DNA from: Gammaproteobacteria bacterium
GTDB lineage: Bacteria; Pseudomonadota; Gammaproteobacteria; Pseudomonadales; Pseudohongiellaceae
Assembly (NCBI GenBank): GCA_002730035.1
Contig: PBYU01000050.1
Coordinates: 1 to 62,832, forward strand
Reading direction: 5' to 3'
Length of the DNA: 62,832 nt
Below the pieces are notes generated by a model, which ran no database searches, was not told the DNA's origin, and saw only the letters and a program-made list of their open reading frames with translations. This document shows, piece by piece, positions 17,338 through 27,561 of this stretch (position 1 is its first letter; each line of letters opens with the position of its first letter). The translations under genes and the position numbers were made by a program.

Positions 17338-17984
17338 GTTTGCATGGATGGGTTAAAGAAATCGATGTCTTCGGCGTTGAGCGGAAATAGCTGGGCGACA
17401 CTGGACTGCTCCAGTCCACTCAATACCCGCATGGCCTGTTGCAGGTGTTTCGGCTCCAGCCTGATACCGTTGCTGCCGCTGTCCACCTGCAGAGTTGCGG
17501 GATTGATGTTCAACGCATTATGTCCTTCGTCCGTCGCTCCCACAACCCGGTTTCCCCAACTGGCCCCCTGCTGAATAATGAGCGCGCTACCGATTGGCCA
17601 GTGGTCTTTACCACCGCCGGCGTTGTAGTAAGGCGTGCGACCGAAGTCAGAAGCCATGGTAAGCACAATCTTGTCGGCGAAGCCGCCAGCTTCGGCAGTA
17701 TCGAAGATAAAGGCGACCAAGTCGGTGAGTTTTTCGAGAAACTCGAAGTGATCATCATCATGTGTCTGATGCGTATCGAAGCCATTGAAGCCGAGTTGCG
17801 CCGACACACAAAGCCCGGACTGGTAGGCGAGCAAGGCCAACTGCGAGGCGCCATAAAACGCTGCCGTGGTCGAACTGCACAGCAGGCAGGAAGGCGAATC
17901 CAGTTCGGGAAGCTGTGCCATTGCACCCGACATTACGAAACTCAGCAATACGGGTGAGAATGTTGTGATTAGTTTGTTTTTCAT
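17334..17984 (-). pseudogene. DUF1501 protein with most of the N-terminal half missing
   Basis: The ATG at 17984, with AAGGAT upstream, gives 216 residues: a signal peptide (to about residue 24) then directly a late part of the DUF1501 fold, GFNGFDTHQTHDDDHFEFL, MASDFGRTPYYNAGGGKDHWP and VVGATDEGHNAL. Normal DUF1501 proteins, secreted sulfatase-related proteins, are about twice this size. The signal peptide is retained but the N-terminal domain is absent, so an internal deletion is likely. In many bacteria DUF1501 genes pair with DUF1800 genes; none is present here. Confidence 0.65.
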
Positions 17985-18143
17985 CGAATCGTAATCCTTA
18001 CGCTTGTTGCTGATAAAAGCAGGGCGAGTCAGCACGCGCCAGTTCACGCCGGAATACAGCATATTTGCTGATTGCTTAACCGACGCTTACTAACCTAAAA
18101 CGTTGTGGTCCTGCTTTGGTTTACTACGGAGAAATTTGCGGGA

Positions 18144-19556
18144 TTACACTAGTCCAAATCCTGGGCGATAGACCTTGCCGAGATAGGCGTTGGCGCCTTC
18201 ATCGTTGGTGAATCGCTGCCTGGTCCCATCGTATTTCAGAACCTTGTTCTCACTGGCTCGCATAGTGGCGATATTGCCCAGCAACATGGTCTCGGTGAGG
18301 CGGCCCGCATAGTCAAAGTCGGATGTGGTGACCTTGCTGCGGTCCTTTATGGCATCGATCCACTCCTGATAAATTCCAGGCGATCGTGCCATTGTCTTGG
18401 CAGGTTGTTGATATTCCAAGTGATTTGTCTCAGGAATGAGACGTGGTTCACGACCGTAGACGCCGTGCATGAGGGTGTTCTTATCCCCCACTATCAGCAC
18501 ACCACCGTCGTTGTCCCCCATCATGCGGCCCTGCTCCAGCATTTCCGGGCGTTCCGGCAGCAAACCACCGTCATACCAGGTCATTTTTAGCGCCGGACGA
18601 GAGCCATTGGCAGGGAATTCGAAGTGTATCTTGGAGGCGATGGGAAAAGTCTCCATATCCCGACCAAAACGGCTGGAACTCGCAGAAACACTGCTTGGCA
18701 GGCCCAGATCCAGAGCCCAGTAAGGATGGTCGATGATGTGGGCGCCCATATCCCCCACTACTCCCGTGCCAAAGTCCAGCCAGCCACGCCAATTGAACCA
18801 ATGGTAGGCACGCTCCTTGTAGGGTCGATGCTGTGCGGCACCCAGCCACAGATCCCAGTCCATATGGGCAGGAATCGGATCGCCGCCTTCCGGCCGGCCA
18901 ATGCCCTGCGGCCATACCGGGCGATTCGTCCAGCAATGCACTTCGCTGACAGTTCCGAGCGCACCGTCGGCCACCAGTTCGTTAATCAGGCGAGCGCCTT
19001 CCTCGGCGTGACCCTGGTTACCCATCTGGGTGACAACGTTAGTCTCGCGGGCACGGCGTGCCAGAAAGCGGGCTTCTTCCACGGTATGACAGAGCGGCTT
19101 CTGTACATACAGGTGTTTGCCCAGATTCATGGCATAAGATGCTATAGGTGCGTGCATATGGTCAGGGGTGCTGATCAACAAGGCGTCGATCTCCGGATTC
19201 TCATCCAACATGACGCGGTAGTCGCGGTAAGTCTTGGTCTTTTCCCTGAACGGTGCAGCCCAGTCCGAGTGCAGGGTTTCGGCCAGGCGATTGTCGTCGA
19301 TGTCACACAGCGCATAGATGTTCTCATGCGCCACGGAGCGGATATCTGTGCTTCCCTTACCGGCTGCCCCGACAGCAGCGATGTTGACCTTGTCGCTGGG
19401 GGCCACATAAGCCGGTCCGCCGAGTACGTGGCGGGGCACGATCATAAACGCCGATGCGGCGGCGGCGGTTTTGATGAAGTCGCGACGGCTGCGCCCGGGA
19501 TTCGATTGGGAATGTGTTTTGTTGGTATCGTTGTTTTCGCTCAAGGTGTCCCCCAC
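18144..19556 (-). CDS. Tat-exported Gfo/Idh/MocA family oxidoreductase
   Basis: 470 residues. A twin-arginine signal, SRRDFIKTAAAASAFMIVP (R24-R25), directs it to the periplasm with cofactor bound. NAD-binding start VNIAAVGAAGKGSTDI; EKP is replaced by QKPLCHTVEEA; the C-terminal domain is of glucose-fructose-oxidoreductase type (WDLWLGAAQHRPY, then GDMGAHIIDHPYWALDLGLP). Family members in this branch act on sugars, glycosides or amino-sugar residues. It is transcribed towards the DUF1501 remnant and might have been part of the same export-related locus. Confidence 0.8.
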   Translation of the reverse strand: MGDTLSENNDTNKTHSQSNPGRSRRDFIKTAAAASAFMIVPRHVLGGPAYVAPSDKVNIAAVGAAGKGSTDIRSVAHENIYALCDIDDNRLAETLHSDWAAPFREKTKTYRDYRVMLDENPEIDALLISTPDHMHAPIASYAMNLGKHLYVQKPLCHTVEEARFLARRARETNVVTQMGNQGHAEEGARLINELVADGALGTVSEVHCWTNRPVWPQGIGRPEGGDPIPAHMDWDLWLGAAQHRPYKERAYHWFNWRGWLDFGTGVVGDMGAHIIDHPYWALDLGLPSSVSASSSRFGRDMETFPIASKIHFEFPANGSRPALKMTWYDGGLLPERPEMLEQGRMMGDNDGGVLIVGDKNTLMHGVYGREPRLIPETNHLEYQQPAKTMARSPGIYQEWIDAIKDRSKVTTSDFDYAGRLTETMLLGNIATMRASENKVLKYDGTRQRFTNDEGANAYLGKVYRPGFGLV

Positions 19557-19776
19557 GGCTAGTTGCTCTCTCTGGTGTGTATCGACTGTAGTTTGCTACT
19601 GTGTATCAGCTGTCTGCCATTGTAGGCGCTAACTCTCAAAGCCTTCAATCCATTTAGGGCGATCCGGTTCATACCAGGGTACTTTTTCGAGTATCCAGAT
19701 CGTGACGGTTCAGCCACAACCACAGCTACCGCGCTGGCGACATCCGCCAATGCAGCTTCACTGTTTTGGCCATTAT

Positions 19777-20175
19777 TCAGGATTGCTTGAAAGGCTCCAC
19801 GATCATAAAGGTGGCATTAGTCTTGGCGACCAGCTTGTTTTCGCAGTAAATGGCAATCTCGCAGCGGAACAGTTTTCTGCCGGCATGAATCACCTCGGCC
19901 AGTGCCACCAGAGAGTCTCCGGTAGGTGGACGTATAAAGGAGATGCTGAGATCCGTGGTGGCCGACAGTTTGCCCTCCGGACGCACCGATCGAACCGCAG
20001 CGCCGGCGGCGGTATCCGCCAGTGAAGACAGTACGCCTCCGTGCACTCTTCCGCCGTTGTTAAAGTGGTGGTCCCGCAGGGATATGCTGCACGTAGCCTT
20101 GCCCTCGGAATACTCCTCGATCTTGATACCGAGGAATTCGCCGTATGGGCTCATGGGGGGCTTTTTTTCGGACAT
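19777..20175 (-). CDS. PaaI-type hotdog thioesterase
   Basis: 132 residues. HFNNGGRVHGGVLSSLADTAAGAAV carries the hotdog helix with the N/H-GG and D residues of the PaaI family; LSISFIRPPTGDSLVA and the final strands complete the fold. It probably hydrolyses acyl- or aryl-CoA esters. No operon partner: 220 bases separate it from the Gfo/Idh/MocA gene and 111 from the PQQ dehydrogenase. Confidence 0.8.
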   Translation of the reverse strand: MSEKKPPMSPYGEFLGIKIEEYSEGKATCSISLRDHHFNNGGRVHGGVLSSLADTAAGAAVRSVRPEGKLSATTDLSISFIRPPTGDSLVALAEVIHAGRKLFRCEIAIYCENKLVAKTNATFMIVEPFKQS

Positions 20176-20286
20176 GGCAATCCACTCTATTTAGGCTGTG
20201 CGCTTACACTGCCCAGGAAAAAGTAGTGAGACAGGCCCAGAGATGCGGTTTAAACCTGCATGACTTGATCATAGTATAAACCACAG

Positions 20287-22635
20287 CTAGTCAGGCAACC
20301 GATACGCAAAGATATAGCCACCCTGCGGATCTTCCTGATCTGCCGGCAGTACCCGAACTCCCGAACCAGTCGTGGAATTGAATACCGGAACGGTGATAAT
20401 CACGGTCTGTTTACCCCCGGGCGAGAGGTAGCTCATGGGAGTCGCATGGGCGGTAAAAGGCAGCTCGTCGCTCCATAACTCCTCGCCGCTGAGTAGATCC
20501 AAAGCTCGTATCGTGTTGTCAAATGTACCCGCTATGAAAGTCAGGCCACCGGCGGTCGTCACCGTACCTCCCATCAGTGGTGTACCAATACTGACAGGCA
20601 GGCGAGTCTTGATTCCCAGGGGTCCACTCTCCTTCGCACTACCGATGGGACGTTCCCATAACAGTTGTTTGGTTTCCAGGTCGATAGCGGCCAACATGCC
20701 ATAGGGAGGCTGATTACAGGGAACACCCAATGGTGACATGAAGCGCACGGTAGTCTGTGAATAAGGAGTACCGAGCTGATTGCCCGGCACTCCTTCCGGC
20801 AACTCGTCGCGGGGAATCAGGGTGAGCTGGTTGCCGACGATCATAGGATTCACCACCATGATATTGTTCGCCTGGTCGACGCTGACACTGCCCCAGTTGA
20901 AGCCACCGGCATTACCGGGAAACTGGAAGATCGTATCGGTACCAGGCACCGTGAAATGCCCTTCATAGCGCATCTTCTTATATTCTATACGGCACCACAG
21001 CTGATCCCAGGGAGTAATCCCCCACATCTTTGCTTCCGTCATGTCTTCTCTAAAATTGGGGATATCCATGGTGAAAGGTTGGGTAGCGGCAACATAATCT
21101 TCCGGCACGCCACCCTCCTGCGGCACGGTCATTTCCTGTATGTCGAAGATGGGATCGCCGGTTTCACGATTCAGTACAAAAATCTCGGCTCGCTTGGTGG
21201 GCACCAGCACCGCCTTCACTTTCTCCCCATCGTCGCCGGGCAGATCGATCAATACTGGCTGGGCAGGCACATCCCAGTCCCATAAATCGTGATGCACGGT
21301 CTGGAAAGACCAGCGCACATCGCCAGTCTCGCCGTCGATGGCAACAACCGAGCTGGCGAACTGTTCGCTGGCTTCCATGCGGTAGCCGCCGAAATAATCG
21401 GGAGTCTCATTGCCGGTTGGCGCATAGATTAGTCCCAGCTCTTCATCGACACTGAACAGACTCCACACATTGGGCGTGCCGCGCGTGTATACCTCACCGC
21501 GCAAGGGCTGAGTATGAATTCCCGGCCGGCCCATGTCCCAAGCCCAGGCAAATTCACCGGTGATAGCATTGAAGGCACGTACCACGCCGGACGGCTCGCC
21601 GACGGAGCGGTTGTCAGCTACCCAGCCGCCGACCACGGCATTGCCGCGCACGATGCCCGGCGGTGAAGTCTGGAAATTAAATATGAGAGGATCGTTACCC
21701 ATTCCGATAGTGAGATTGATCTCACCCTGCTCACCGAACTGACTGCATCGTTCACCGCTGATCGCATCCACGGCAATCAGCCTTGCGTCGGTTGTAGCAG
21801 TCATGATGCGTTGCTGGCATTCACCCTGATAGTCCGGTGGCGCCGCGTAATAGGAAACACCGCGGCAACCAGTGGTGAAGTAGCGGGCAAATTCCAGATG
21901 TTCCGGATCGATTAGTGGGTCGAACTGCCATCGTAGCTCACCAGACTCGGCATCTATTGCGACAATGACATTTCCGCCGGTGCAAACATAAAGCAGTTCA
22001 CCCACCTGTAGTGGAGTCGCCTTGAATGTACCACCCTGACCGGTTCGATAGGTCCATACCCTTTCCAGTTCCTGCACATTGTCGGGATTAATCTGATCGA
22101 TAGGTGAGTAGCGAGAACCTCCCGGCGTATTGCCATAGGAGGGCCAATCGGTCTGTGTGTTAACGGTGTTAATTCCGCTGCGGCCCGTCAGTGGGGTAAC
22201 TTCCCAGCCGCTGCCGGCGATTAACACGCCAACTGTAACGACGGCAACAAAGGCGGCCACGCCTCGAGAGACTGTGGACTGAAACAGGGGGGGTGGATTG
22301 CCGTTATAGAGTACCTTGCGCAACCAGGGAGTGAGAAACCAGATTCCGATTGCTGCCAGCGGAAGAATTCGTGGCGCCAGTGCCCACAGATTGGTGCCTG
22401 ATTCCCGGAAAGCCCAAGCCACAGTGGCGACCAGCAGGCCTCCATAAATGATCGATCCCATGGGGTCGGCGACCCACAGGCGTTTGCCAGAGGCGACCAA
22501 TAGAATTCCTGCCAGCAGGTAATAAAATGATCCCCCCAGAAAAACCAGCTGAGCACCGCCCAATATCATGGGTGTCGCGACGACAAACAGCAGTATGGGA
22601 AAACCTCTTGGTGGCCGAAATTCAGTTGAATTCAT
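20287..22635 (-). CDS. membrane-bound PQQ-dependent dehydrogenase (glucose/quinate/shikimate group), copy 1
   Basis: 782 residues. Five hydrophobic segments (about residues 12-130) form the quinone-linked anchor, followed by an eight-bladed PQQ propeller with repeats such as GTFKATPLQVGELLYVCTGG, ALDAESGE-like turns and FQTVHHDLWDWDVPAQP. Such enzymes oxidise sugars or polyols in the periplasm and pass electrons to ubiquinone. GGAGG precedes the ATG. A close paralogue lies 57 bases upstream in the same direction. Substrate cannot be told. Confidence 0.9.
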   Translation of the reverse strand: MNSTEFRPPRGFPILLFVVATPMILGGAQLVFLGGSFYYLLAGILLVASGKRLWVADPMGSIIYGGLLVATVAWAFRESGTNLWALAPRILPLAAIGIWFLTPWLRKVLYNGNPPPLFQSTVSRGVAAFVAVVTVGVLIAGSGWEVTPLTGRSGINTVNTQTDWPSYGNTPGGSRYSPIDQINPDNVQELERVWTYRTGQGGTFKATPLQVGELLYVCTGGNVIVAIDAESGELRWQFDPLIDPEHLEFARYFTTGCRGVSYYAAPPDYQGECQQRIMTATTDARLIAVDAISGERCSQFGEQGEINLTIGMGNDPLIFNFQTSPPGIVRGNAVVGGWVADNRSVGEPSGVVRAFNAITGEFAWAWDMGRPGIHTQPLRGEVYTRGTPNVWSLFSVDEELGLIYAPTGNETPDYFGGYRMEASEQFASSVVAIDGETGDVRWSFQTVHHDLWDWDVPAQPVLIDLPGDDGEKVKAVLVPTKRAEIFVLNRETGDPIFDIQEMTVPQEGGVPEDYVAATQPFTMDIPNFREDMTEAKMWGITPWDQLWCRIEYKKMRYEGHFTVPGTDTIFQFPGNAGGFNWGSVSVDQANNIMVVNPMIVGNQLTLIPRDELPEGVPGNQLGTPYSQTTVRFMSPLGVPCNQPPYGMLAAIDLETKQLLWERPIGSAKESGPLGIKTRLPVSIGTPLMGGTVTTAGGLTFIAGTFDNTIRALDLLSGEELWSDELPFTAHATPMSYLSPGGKQTVIITVPVFNSTTGSGVRVLPADQEDPQGGYIFAYRLPD

Positions 22636-22692
22636 GGAATGGCCTCCTTTTTATTAGTATATTTTTTGAGTGTGGATTAATAAAGTACTGTA

Positions 22693-25053
22693 CTAGTCCG
22701 GCAGGCGATACGCCATGATATAGCCGCCCAGAGGATCTTCATTCTCGGGTATCGTGACCCGGGCGGCCACGGCGCTATTGGTATTGTAAACCGGTACTGT
22801 AACGATCAGTGTCTGTTTGCCGGACTGCGGTGCCTGATACACCATGGGTGTCGCATGAGCAGACCAGGGCAGAGGTGCCGACCACAGCTCACTGCCATCA
22901 GTCACGTCGATGGCCCGCACGGTATTATCGAACGCGCCCGAGTGGAAGATTAATCCACCGGCAGAAATAACCGTGCCACCCATCTGAGGTGTGCCTATGG
23001 TGAGCGGGACCATGGATGGAATGGCCAGCGGCCCGGACTCTTTTGCCGTGCCGATAGGCCTTTCCCACAGCACTTCCAGTGACACCAGGTCGATCAATGC
23101 CAGCACGCCATAGGGCGGCTTGAAGCAGGGAATTTCCAGCGGCGAGATAAACCGGGAAGTGGCATGGGCGTACGGTGTACCGCGTTGGTTACCCTGTACG
23201 CCTTCTGGCAGTTCACTGCGTGGAATCAAACGCTGACGATTGACCATCAGCAGCGGGTTCGCCACCAACAGATGGTTCGCTTCGTCCACGCTTATGCTGC
23301 CCCAGTTGAAACCACCGGAATTACCGGGGTGATACAGACTCCAATCCGTACCGGGTGGAGTGAAGTGACCGTCGTAGCGCATTTTCTTGAACTCGATGCG
23401 GCACCACAGCTGATCGTAGGGAGTAATCCCCCACATATCCGCCTCGGTCAGATCGGGACCGCGAAAATTGGGAAACAGTGAGAAGGGCTGGGTGGGTGAC
23501 AACCATTCTTCCGGTACCTTGCCCTGCTGTGGCACGGCACGCTCTTCGACACCGGCGATCGGCTGCCCGGTCACCCGGTTAAGCATGAATATCTCGCCGC
23601 GTTTGGTGGGAGCCAGCAATGCCGGAATGACCTGGCCATCGTCACCGGGAATATCGATCAGAGTCGGTTGTGACGGAATGTCATAGTCCCAGATATCATG
23701 ATGCACCGTCTGGAATGACCAGCGCAGTGATCCGTCGCGGCCGTCGAGAGCGACGATGGCGGCTGAGAGCTGATCCGAGACCTCCAGCCGCTGTGCACCG
23801 AAAAAATCCGGCGTCTCGTTGCCAGTTGGCGCGAACACCATTTCTCGCTCTTCATCGACACTGAACAGACTCCACACATTAGGTGTGGCGCGTGTATATT
23901 CTTCACCCTCCGGCGGTTCAGAGCTTACACCAGGCCGACCCATATCCCAGGCCCAGACGAAATCACCACTGATCGCATTAAATGCACGAATCACTCCGGA
24001 TGGTTCACCGACGGTCATATTGTCGCGCACCCAGCCACCGACAACAGCATTGCCGCTTACGATTGCCGGGGGTGAAGTCAACATGTAAGAAATAGGGACA
24101 CCTGTCCCCATGCCGACTGACAGATCGACCTCGCCATCGTAACCGAATCTTATGCAGGGTCGGCCCGTCTTCGCTTCGATAGCAATGAGCCGCGCATCGG
24201 TGGTGGCAGTGAGAATACGTTGCTGGCATTCACCCCGGTAGGATGTCGGCGCTTCGTAATAGGTGACTGCTCTGCAACCGGTCCGGTAGTAGCGGCCACC
24301 ACTGGCATTCAATATTTCTTCGGGAATCTCTGGATCGTACTGCCAGCGTCGCTCACCGGATTCGGCATCCAGGGCGATGACGATATTGCCACCGGCACAG
24401 ACGTAGAGCAGATCATCGACCTGAATCGGTGTGCCTTTGAGTGAGCCACCGATTTCGGTGCGGTAGGTCCATACGTGTTCCAGGTCTGACACCGTGTCGA
24501 CGTTGATCTGCTCAAGGGGGGAATAACGCGTGCCCGCTCGGGTATTGCCGTATGCCTGCCAGTCGGTGCCGGTATTGGAGGCGGTCTGCCCCGCCCTGTT
24601 GGGAACCGGATTTACCGAATACTGAGATCCGGCTACCAATACGAAGATCGTTCCCATGGCGAGAAAGACGCTAATCGCTCGCACAATATTGGATGAGTAG
24701 AGCGGTTTTACCGAGGGACCATAGAGTGACTTGCGTACCCAGGGCGTTAACAACCACAGTCCAACGACCGCCACGGGCAGAATGCGCGGCGCCAGCGACC
24801 AGGGATCGACACCCACTTCCTTGAAAGACCAGTAGATCGTGCCAAACAGCAGCATACCGTAGAGCCACGAGCCGGCTATGCTGCCACGCCATAGTGTAAA
24901 GGCACTGAGCAACAGCATAACGCCGGCGAGCAGATAATACGTAGAGCCACCGAGTTGATTAAGCTGCCAGCCACCAAGCAGCAGAGGGATGGCCAGAACG
25001 ACCAGAAGAATTGGAAACACGCGCAGTGGTCGCACGCCCGGGTAGGCACTCAT
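22693..25053 (-). CDS. membrane-bound PQQ-dependent dehydrogenase (glucose/quinate/shikimate group), copy 2
   Basis: ATG at 25053 (an upstream TTG at 25062 is possible) gives 786 residues with the same design as copy 1: five N-terminal TM helices, then the PQQ propeller (GGSLKGTPIQVDDLLYVCAGG, FQTVHHDIWDYDIPSQP, GAFDNTVRAIDV). The two proteins align throughout, so they are a tandem duplication that has diverged. They are separated by 57 bases, probably one transcript with this gene first. Different substrate ranges are plausible. Confidence 0.9.
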   Translation of the reverse strand: MSAYPGVRPLRVFPILLVVLAIPLLLGGWQLNQLGGSTYYLLAGVMLLLSAFTLWRGSIAGSWLYGMLLFGTIYWSFKEVGVDPWSLAPRILPVAVVGLWLLTPWVRKSLYGPSVKPLYSSNIVRAISVFLAMGTIFVLVAGSQYSVNPVPNRAGQTASNTGTDWQAYGNTRAGTRYSPLEQINVDTVSDLEHVWTYRTEIGGSLKGTPIQVDDLLYVCAGGNIVIALDAESGERRWQYDPEIPEEILNASGGRYYRTGCRAVTYYEAPTSYRGECQQRILTATTDARLIAIEAKTGRPCIRFGYDGEVDLSVGMGTGVPISYMLTSPPAIVSGNAVVGGWVRDNMTVGEPSGVIRAFNAISGDFVWAWDMGRPGVSSEPPEGEEYTRATPNVWSLFSVDEEREMVFAPTGNETPDFFGAQRLEVSDQLSAAIVALDGRDGSLRWSFQTVHHDIWDYDIPSQPTLIDIPGDDGQVIPALLAPTKRGEIFMLNRVTGQPIAGVEERAVPQQGKVPEEWLSPTQPFSLFPNFRGPDLTEADMWGITPYDQLWCRIEFKKMRYDGHFTPPGTDWSLYHPGNSGGFNWGSISVDEANHLLVANPLLMVNRQRLIPRSELPEGVQGNQRGTPYAHATSRFISPLEIPCFKPPYGVLALIDLVSLEVLWERPIGTAKESGPLAIPSMVPLTIGTPQMGGTVISAGGLIFHSGAFDNTVRAIDVTDGSELWSAPLPWSAHATPMVYQAPQSGKQTLIVTVPVYNTNSAVAARVTIPENEDPLGGYIMAYRLPD

Positions 25054-25173
25054 ACAATGCAATCCCTTTCATGCTGGCGCACTAACTATTTCATTAATGG
25101 CGCAGCCACTTCATCAAGCAGTGACTATAGTACAGATTCCGGAGAGTGGCTATGGGGTGGAACGGGCAGCAAA

Positions 25174-25842
25174 TCACCAGATACCGGGGATCAGGCGCCA
25201 GCGCGTGCGCTGTGTGTACTCGGTATATCCATCCAGTTCCTGATTCAGGACCTGCTCTTCGTTGAGTATTCGGGCAACCAGACAAAAAGGCACTATGGCC
25301 ACAGCCAGGAAAGCCCACCAGGAACCGAGTGCGACAGGCGTGGCCAGATACATGACAACGGCTCCGGTGTACATGGGATGGCGAACCAGTGCATAGGGAC
25401 CGGTGTCGATGACTCGCTGGTTCTGTTCAACCTCAATCGTCCGAGCGGCGAAGCTGTTCACCTTCATGACATAGAGCATTACCAGGTAGCCTACAACGAC
25501 CACGGCATCTGCAAGCAGAACCAGCCAGACGGGAATGTCGGACCAGCCGAAGCGCTTGTCGAATCCAGGGATCATGTAGCTGGCAACGACAGCGAGTCCC
25601 ATGAAAACCATAACGAGCTTCTGTGTGTCTTCCTTTTCATTGGTCTTCAAGCGTCGTTCGAGAACAGCGGGGTCGTTTATATAGAAGTAAATTCCACCAG
25701 CGACCATCGGGATTAAAATGAAACCGAAATACGCATAGATCTGCCAGAAATCGAAAGTGCCAGCGGGCCATAGCACCAGGAGCCCGATCACGAATGGAAG
25801 AAACGCTAGTCGAGTAATTATTCTTGCCAGTAATGAGTTCAA
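25174..25842 (-). CDS. isoprenylcysteine/phospholipid methyltransferase-like membrane protein
   Basis: 222 residues from a TTG start, with about five membrane helices. The conserved C-terminal block is present: DTGPYALVRHPMYTGAVVMYL (SAM-binding His-Pro) followed by EEQVLNQELDGYTEYTQRTR and WRLIPGIW. This is the ICMT/PEMT-like family of SAM-dependent membrane methyltransferases; bacterial members are mostly uncharacterised. It lies between the PQQ dehydrogenases and trhO on the same strand, 29 bases from trhO. Confidence 0.8.
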   Translation of the reverse strand: MNSLLARIITRLAFLPFVIGLLVLWPAGTFDFWQIYAYFGFILIPMVAGGIYFYINDPAVLERRLKTNEKEDTQKLVMVFMGLAVVASYMIPGFDKRFGWSDIPVWLVLLADAVVVVGYLVMLYVMKVNSFAARTIEVEQNQRVIDTGPYALVRHPMYTGAVVMYLATPVALGSWWAFLAVAIVPFCLVARILNEEQVLNQELDGYTEYTQRTRWRLIPGIW

Positions 25843-25870
25843 TTCCTGTTACCTCTAAAAAAAGATGTTG

Positions 25871-26875
25871 CTAATCCCTGCCCTTCTCCAACTCTCTTTG
25901 CCTTTCTTTAAAGCCCAGCTTTTCCCGTCGCCGTGTTGCAATTGTCGCCTGCATGGGCTGGCCGATGTGCGGCTCACCCCGTGACTTCGCCAACTCCATC
26001 TGCCGCTCTCTCTCGGCATAGCGCTTCACCTGCGCCTTCGAATGCTTGTCGTAGCAATGCCGGCAACTCACTCCCTTCTGGTAATGCTCGCTCTGCTTGT
26101 CTGCTTCGGTTATCGGCATACGACAGGCATGACACTGATCATAGTCGCCCCGCTGTAGCTTATGGTTCACAGTGACTCGATTGTCGAATACGAAACACTC
26201 GCCCCGCCAACGGGTTTGAGCCTCTGGCACTTCTTCCAGATACTTGAGAATTCCACCCTTCAAGTGATAGACCTCATCGAATCCCTGCTGCTTCAGGTAG
26301 GCGGTAGATTTCTCGCAGCGAATCCCGCCGGTGCAGAACATCGCCACCTTCTTGTTTTTGGCCGGGTCCAGATTATTATTCACGAACTCGGGGAACTCGC
26401 GGAAGGAATCGGTCTCGGGATTGACGGCATTTTCAAACGTGCCAATCTCCACCTCGTACTTGTTGCGAGTATCCAGCAGCAACACGTCGGGATCGCCAAT
26501 CAGTTCTTTCCAGTCATTGGCATCGACATAGGTGCCTACAATATAATTGGGATCGATATCCTCCACGCCCATTGTGACGATCTCTTTCTTGAGTTTTACC
26601 TTGGTGCGAAGGAATGGATTCTCATCGACATAGGACTCCTTCGTTTCCAGTGCCGCGAAGCGCTCGTCGGACCGTAACCAAGCTACCACGGCATCGATTC
26701 CCTCTCGGGAACCGGCGATGGTACCGTTGATCCCCTCAGCCGCCAGCAACAGAGTACCGCGCACATCCTGCTGCACCATCAGCGCATGTAGCGGATCACG
26801 AAAGGATTCGAAGTCGGGGAATCTTGCAAAACGATACAGCGCGGACACCACCACGCTATTAGTTGTGTCATTCAT
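25871..26875 (-). CDS. trhO: tRNA uridine(34) hydroxylase TrhO (YceA)
   Basis: 334 residues, the usual length. N-terminal domain with [16 protein letters not shown], then a rhodanese domain with the catalytic Cys C181 in [12 protein letters not shown] and the second conserved Cys C187; the C-terminal zinc-like region holds [10 protein letters not shown] and CRHCYDKH. TrhO makes 5-hydroxyuridine at position 34 of tRNAs. GAGGAAG lies before the ATG. The C-terminal tail [18 protein letters not shown] is typical. Confidence 0.93.
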   Translation of the reverse strand: MNDTTNSVVVSALYRFARFPDFESFRDPLHALMVQQDVRGTLLLAAEGINGTIAGSREGIDAVVAWLRSDERFAALETKESYVDENPFLRTKVKLKKEIVTMGVEDIDPNYIVGTYVDANDWKELIGDPDVLLLDTRNKYEVEIGTFENAVNPETDSFREFPEFVNNNLDPAKNKKVAMFCTGGIRCEKSTAYLKQQGFDEVYHLKGGILKYLEEVPEAQTRWRGECFVFDNRVTVNHKLQRGDYDQCHACRMPITEADKQSEHYQKGVSCRHCYDKHSKAQVKRYAERERQMELAKSRGEPHIGQPMQATIATRRREKLGFKERQRELEKGRD

Positions 26876-27129
26876 ACTACTTCCTCGTTGCTGCCCGGAA
26901 CGTAAAACCGGTGCAAAATTTCAAGAGTCGAATTCTAATTGAGATCTACAGAGATGTGAATAATAAGTACCAAATAGTAAAGCGGCTTACCCAAAATACA
27001 GAATGCCCATTTCTAGTGATCAGTATGTGTCGCCACTTTGGGATTGGAATTCCTGAAGGGAGAAATGATCTCCCAACGCTCCCACAGTAATAATTGCCGC
27101 AAAAGGTCGAATTCCCTATCGCCGATCCT

Positions 27130-27246
27130 TCTGAATGAACACCATTTTTTCGATTTGTTTGACGACGGACACTGCCAGTGTAAATCTTTCTCTTACAAAC
27201 AGATGTCCAGGAACCACTTACCTACATCCACGCCTACGTTCACCAT
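27130..27246 (-). mobile_element. IS110-family transposase, N-terminal remnant
   Basis: From an ATG at 27246, with AGAGAAG upstream, the minus strand reads MVNVGVDVGKWFLDICL, then a TAA, then EKDLHWQCPSSNKS and a degenerate tail. V-GVDVGK-FLDI near the start is the DEDD-type first Asp region of IS110/IS1111 transposases. About 40 codons are recognisable, with an internal stop, and the rest is missing. Confidence 0.6.
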
Positions 27247-27476
27247 CGTTCTTCTCTTTTTAAGGTTTGTCATCGTGACTCTTCCTAGCTAAATTCGGGC
27301 TTGAAGCCCATTCGACTGTTCGAGATAAATAACCGGGTCGATCCAGTGCCCTCGCTTGTTAACGGTCTTTGCGGGCCATAAAATCATCGGGCTACTGGAT
27401 CGGTAACTAGCTGGTAACTGGTTACGGGCTTCACTTTAAACCAAAGAATATAGAATAAGAAATGGGGCGATTTGAC

Positions 27477-27532
27477 CATACAATCAAATCAAGGAAATGC
27501 GCTACGCGCACTCTTTATTAAAGGCGTTATGT
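27477..27532 (+). other. attC-like integron recombination site (27.5 kb)
   Basis: The right core is GTTATGT (27526-27532). The left core is CATAC (27477-27481), one base short of CATAAC. A central hairpin GCGCTACGCGC is flanked by arms nearly identical to the attC sites at 60436 and 61059 (AATCAAATCAAGGA on the left; GCACTCTTTATTAAAGGCG on the right). It belongs to the same site family as the 60-62 kb array. Confidence 0.75.
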
Positions 27533-27561
27533 GCGCTAACTAATCAGAGTTCGTTTAGATT

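Larger units (their letters stand above)
26876..27561. other. 686-bp accessory gap: IS110 remnant and attC
   Basis: Between trhO and the first interrupted cassette-type ORF there is no intact gene. It contains an IS110-type remnant (minus strand, 27130-27246), an attC-like site (27477-27532), and a direct GGTAACT/GTTAC-rich stretch around 27400-27426. I see no coding sequence in 26876-27129. Confidence 0.6.

Noticed and set aside
18624..19562. 312-codon plus-strand open frame
   Set aside because: Antisense to the Tat-exported oxidoreductase with clear family motifs.
24070..24115. AAATAGGGACACCTGTCCC motif resembling the 7452 repeat
   Set aside because: It lies inside the coding sequence of PQQ dehydrogenase copy 2 and is explained by conserved residues.
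27038..27292. 84-codon plus-strand frame
   Set aside because: It overlaps the IS110 remnant on the opposite strand, which explains the sequence better.
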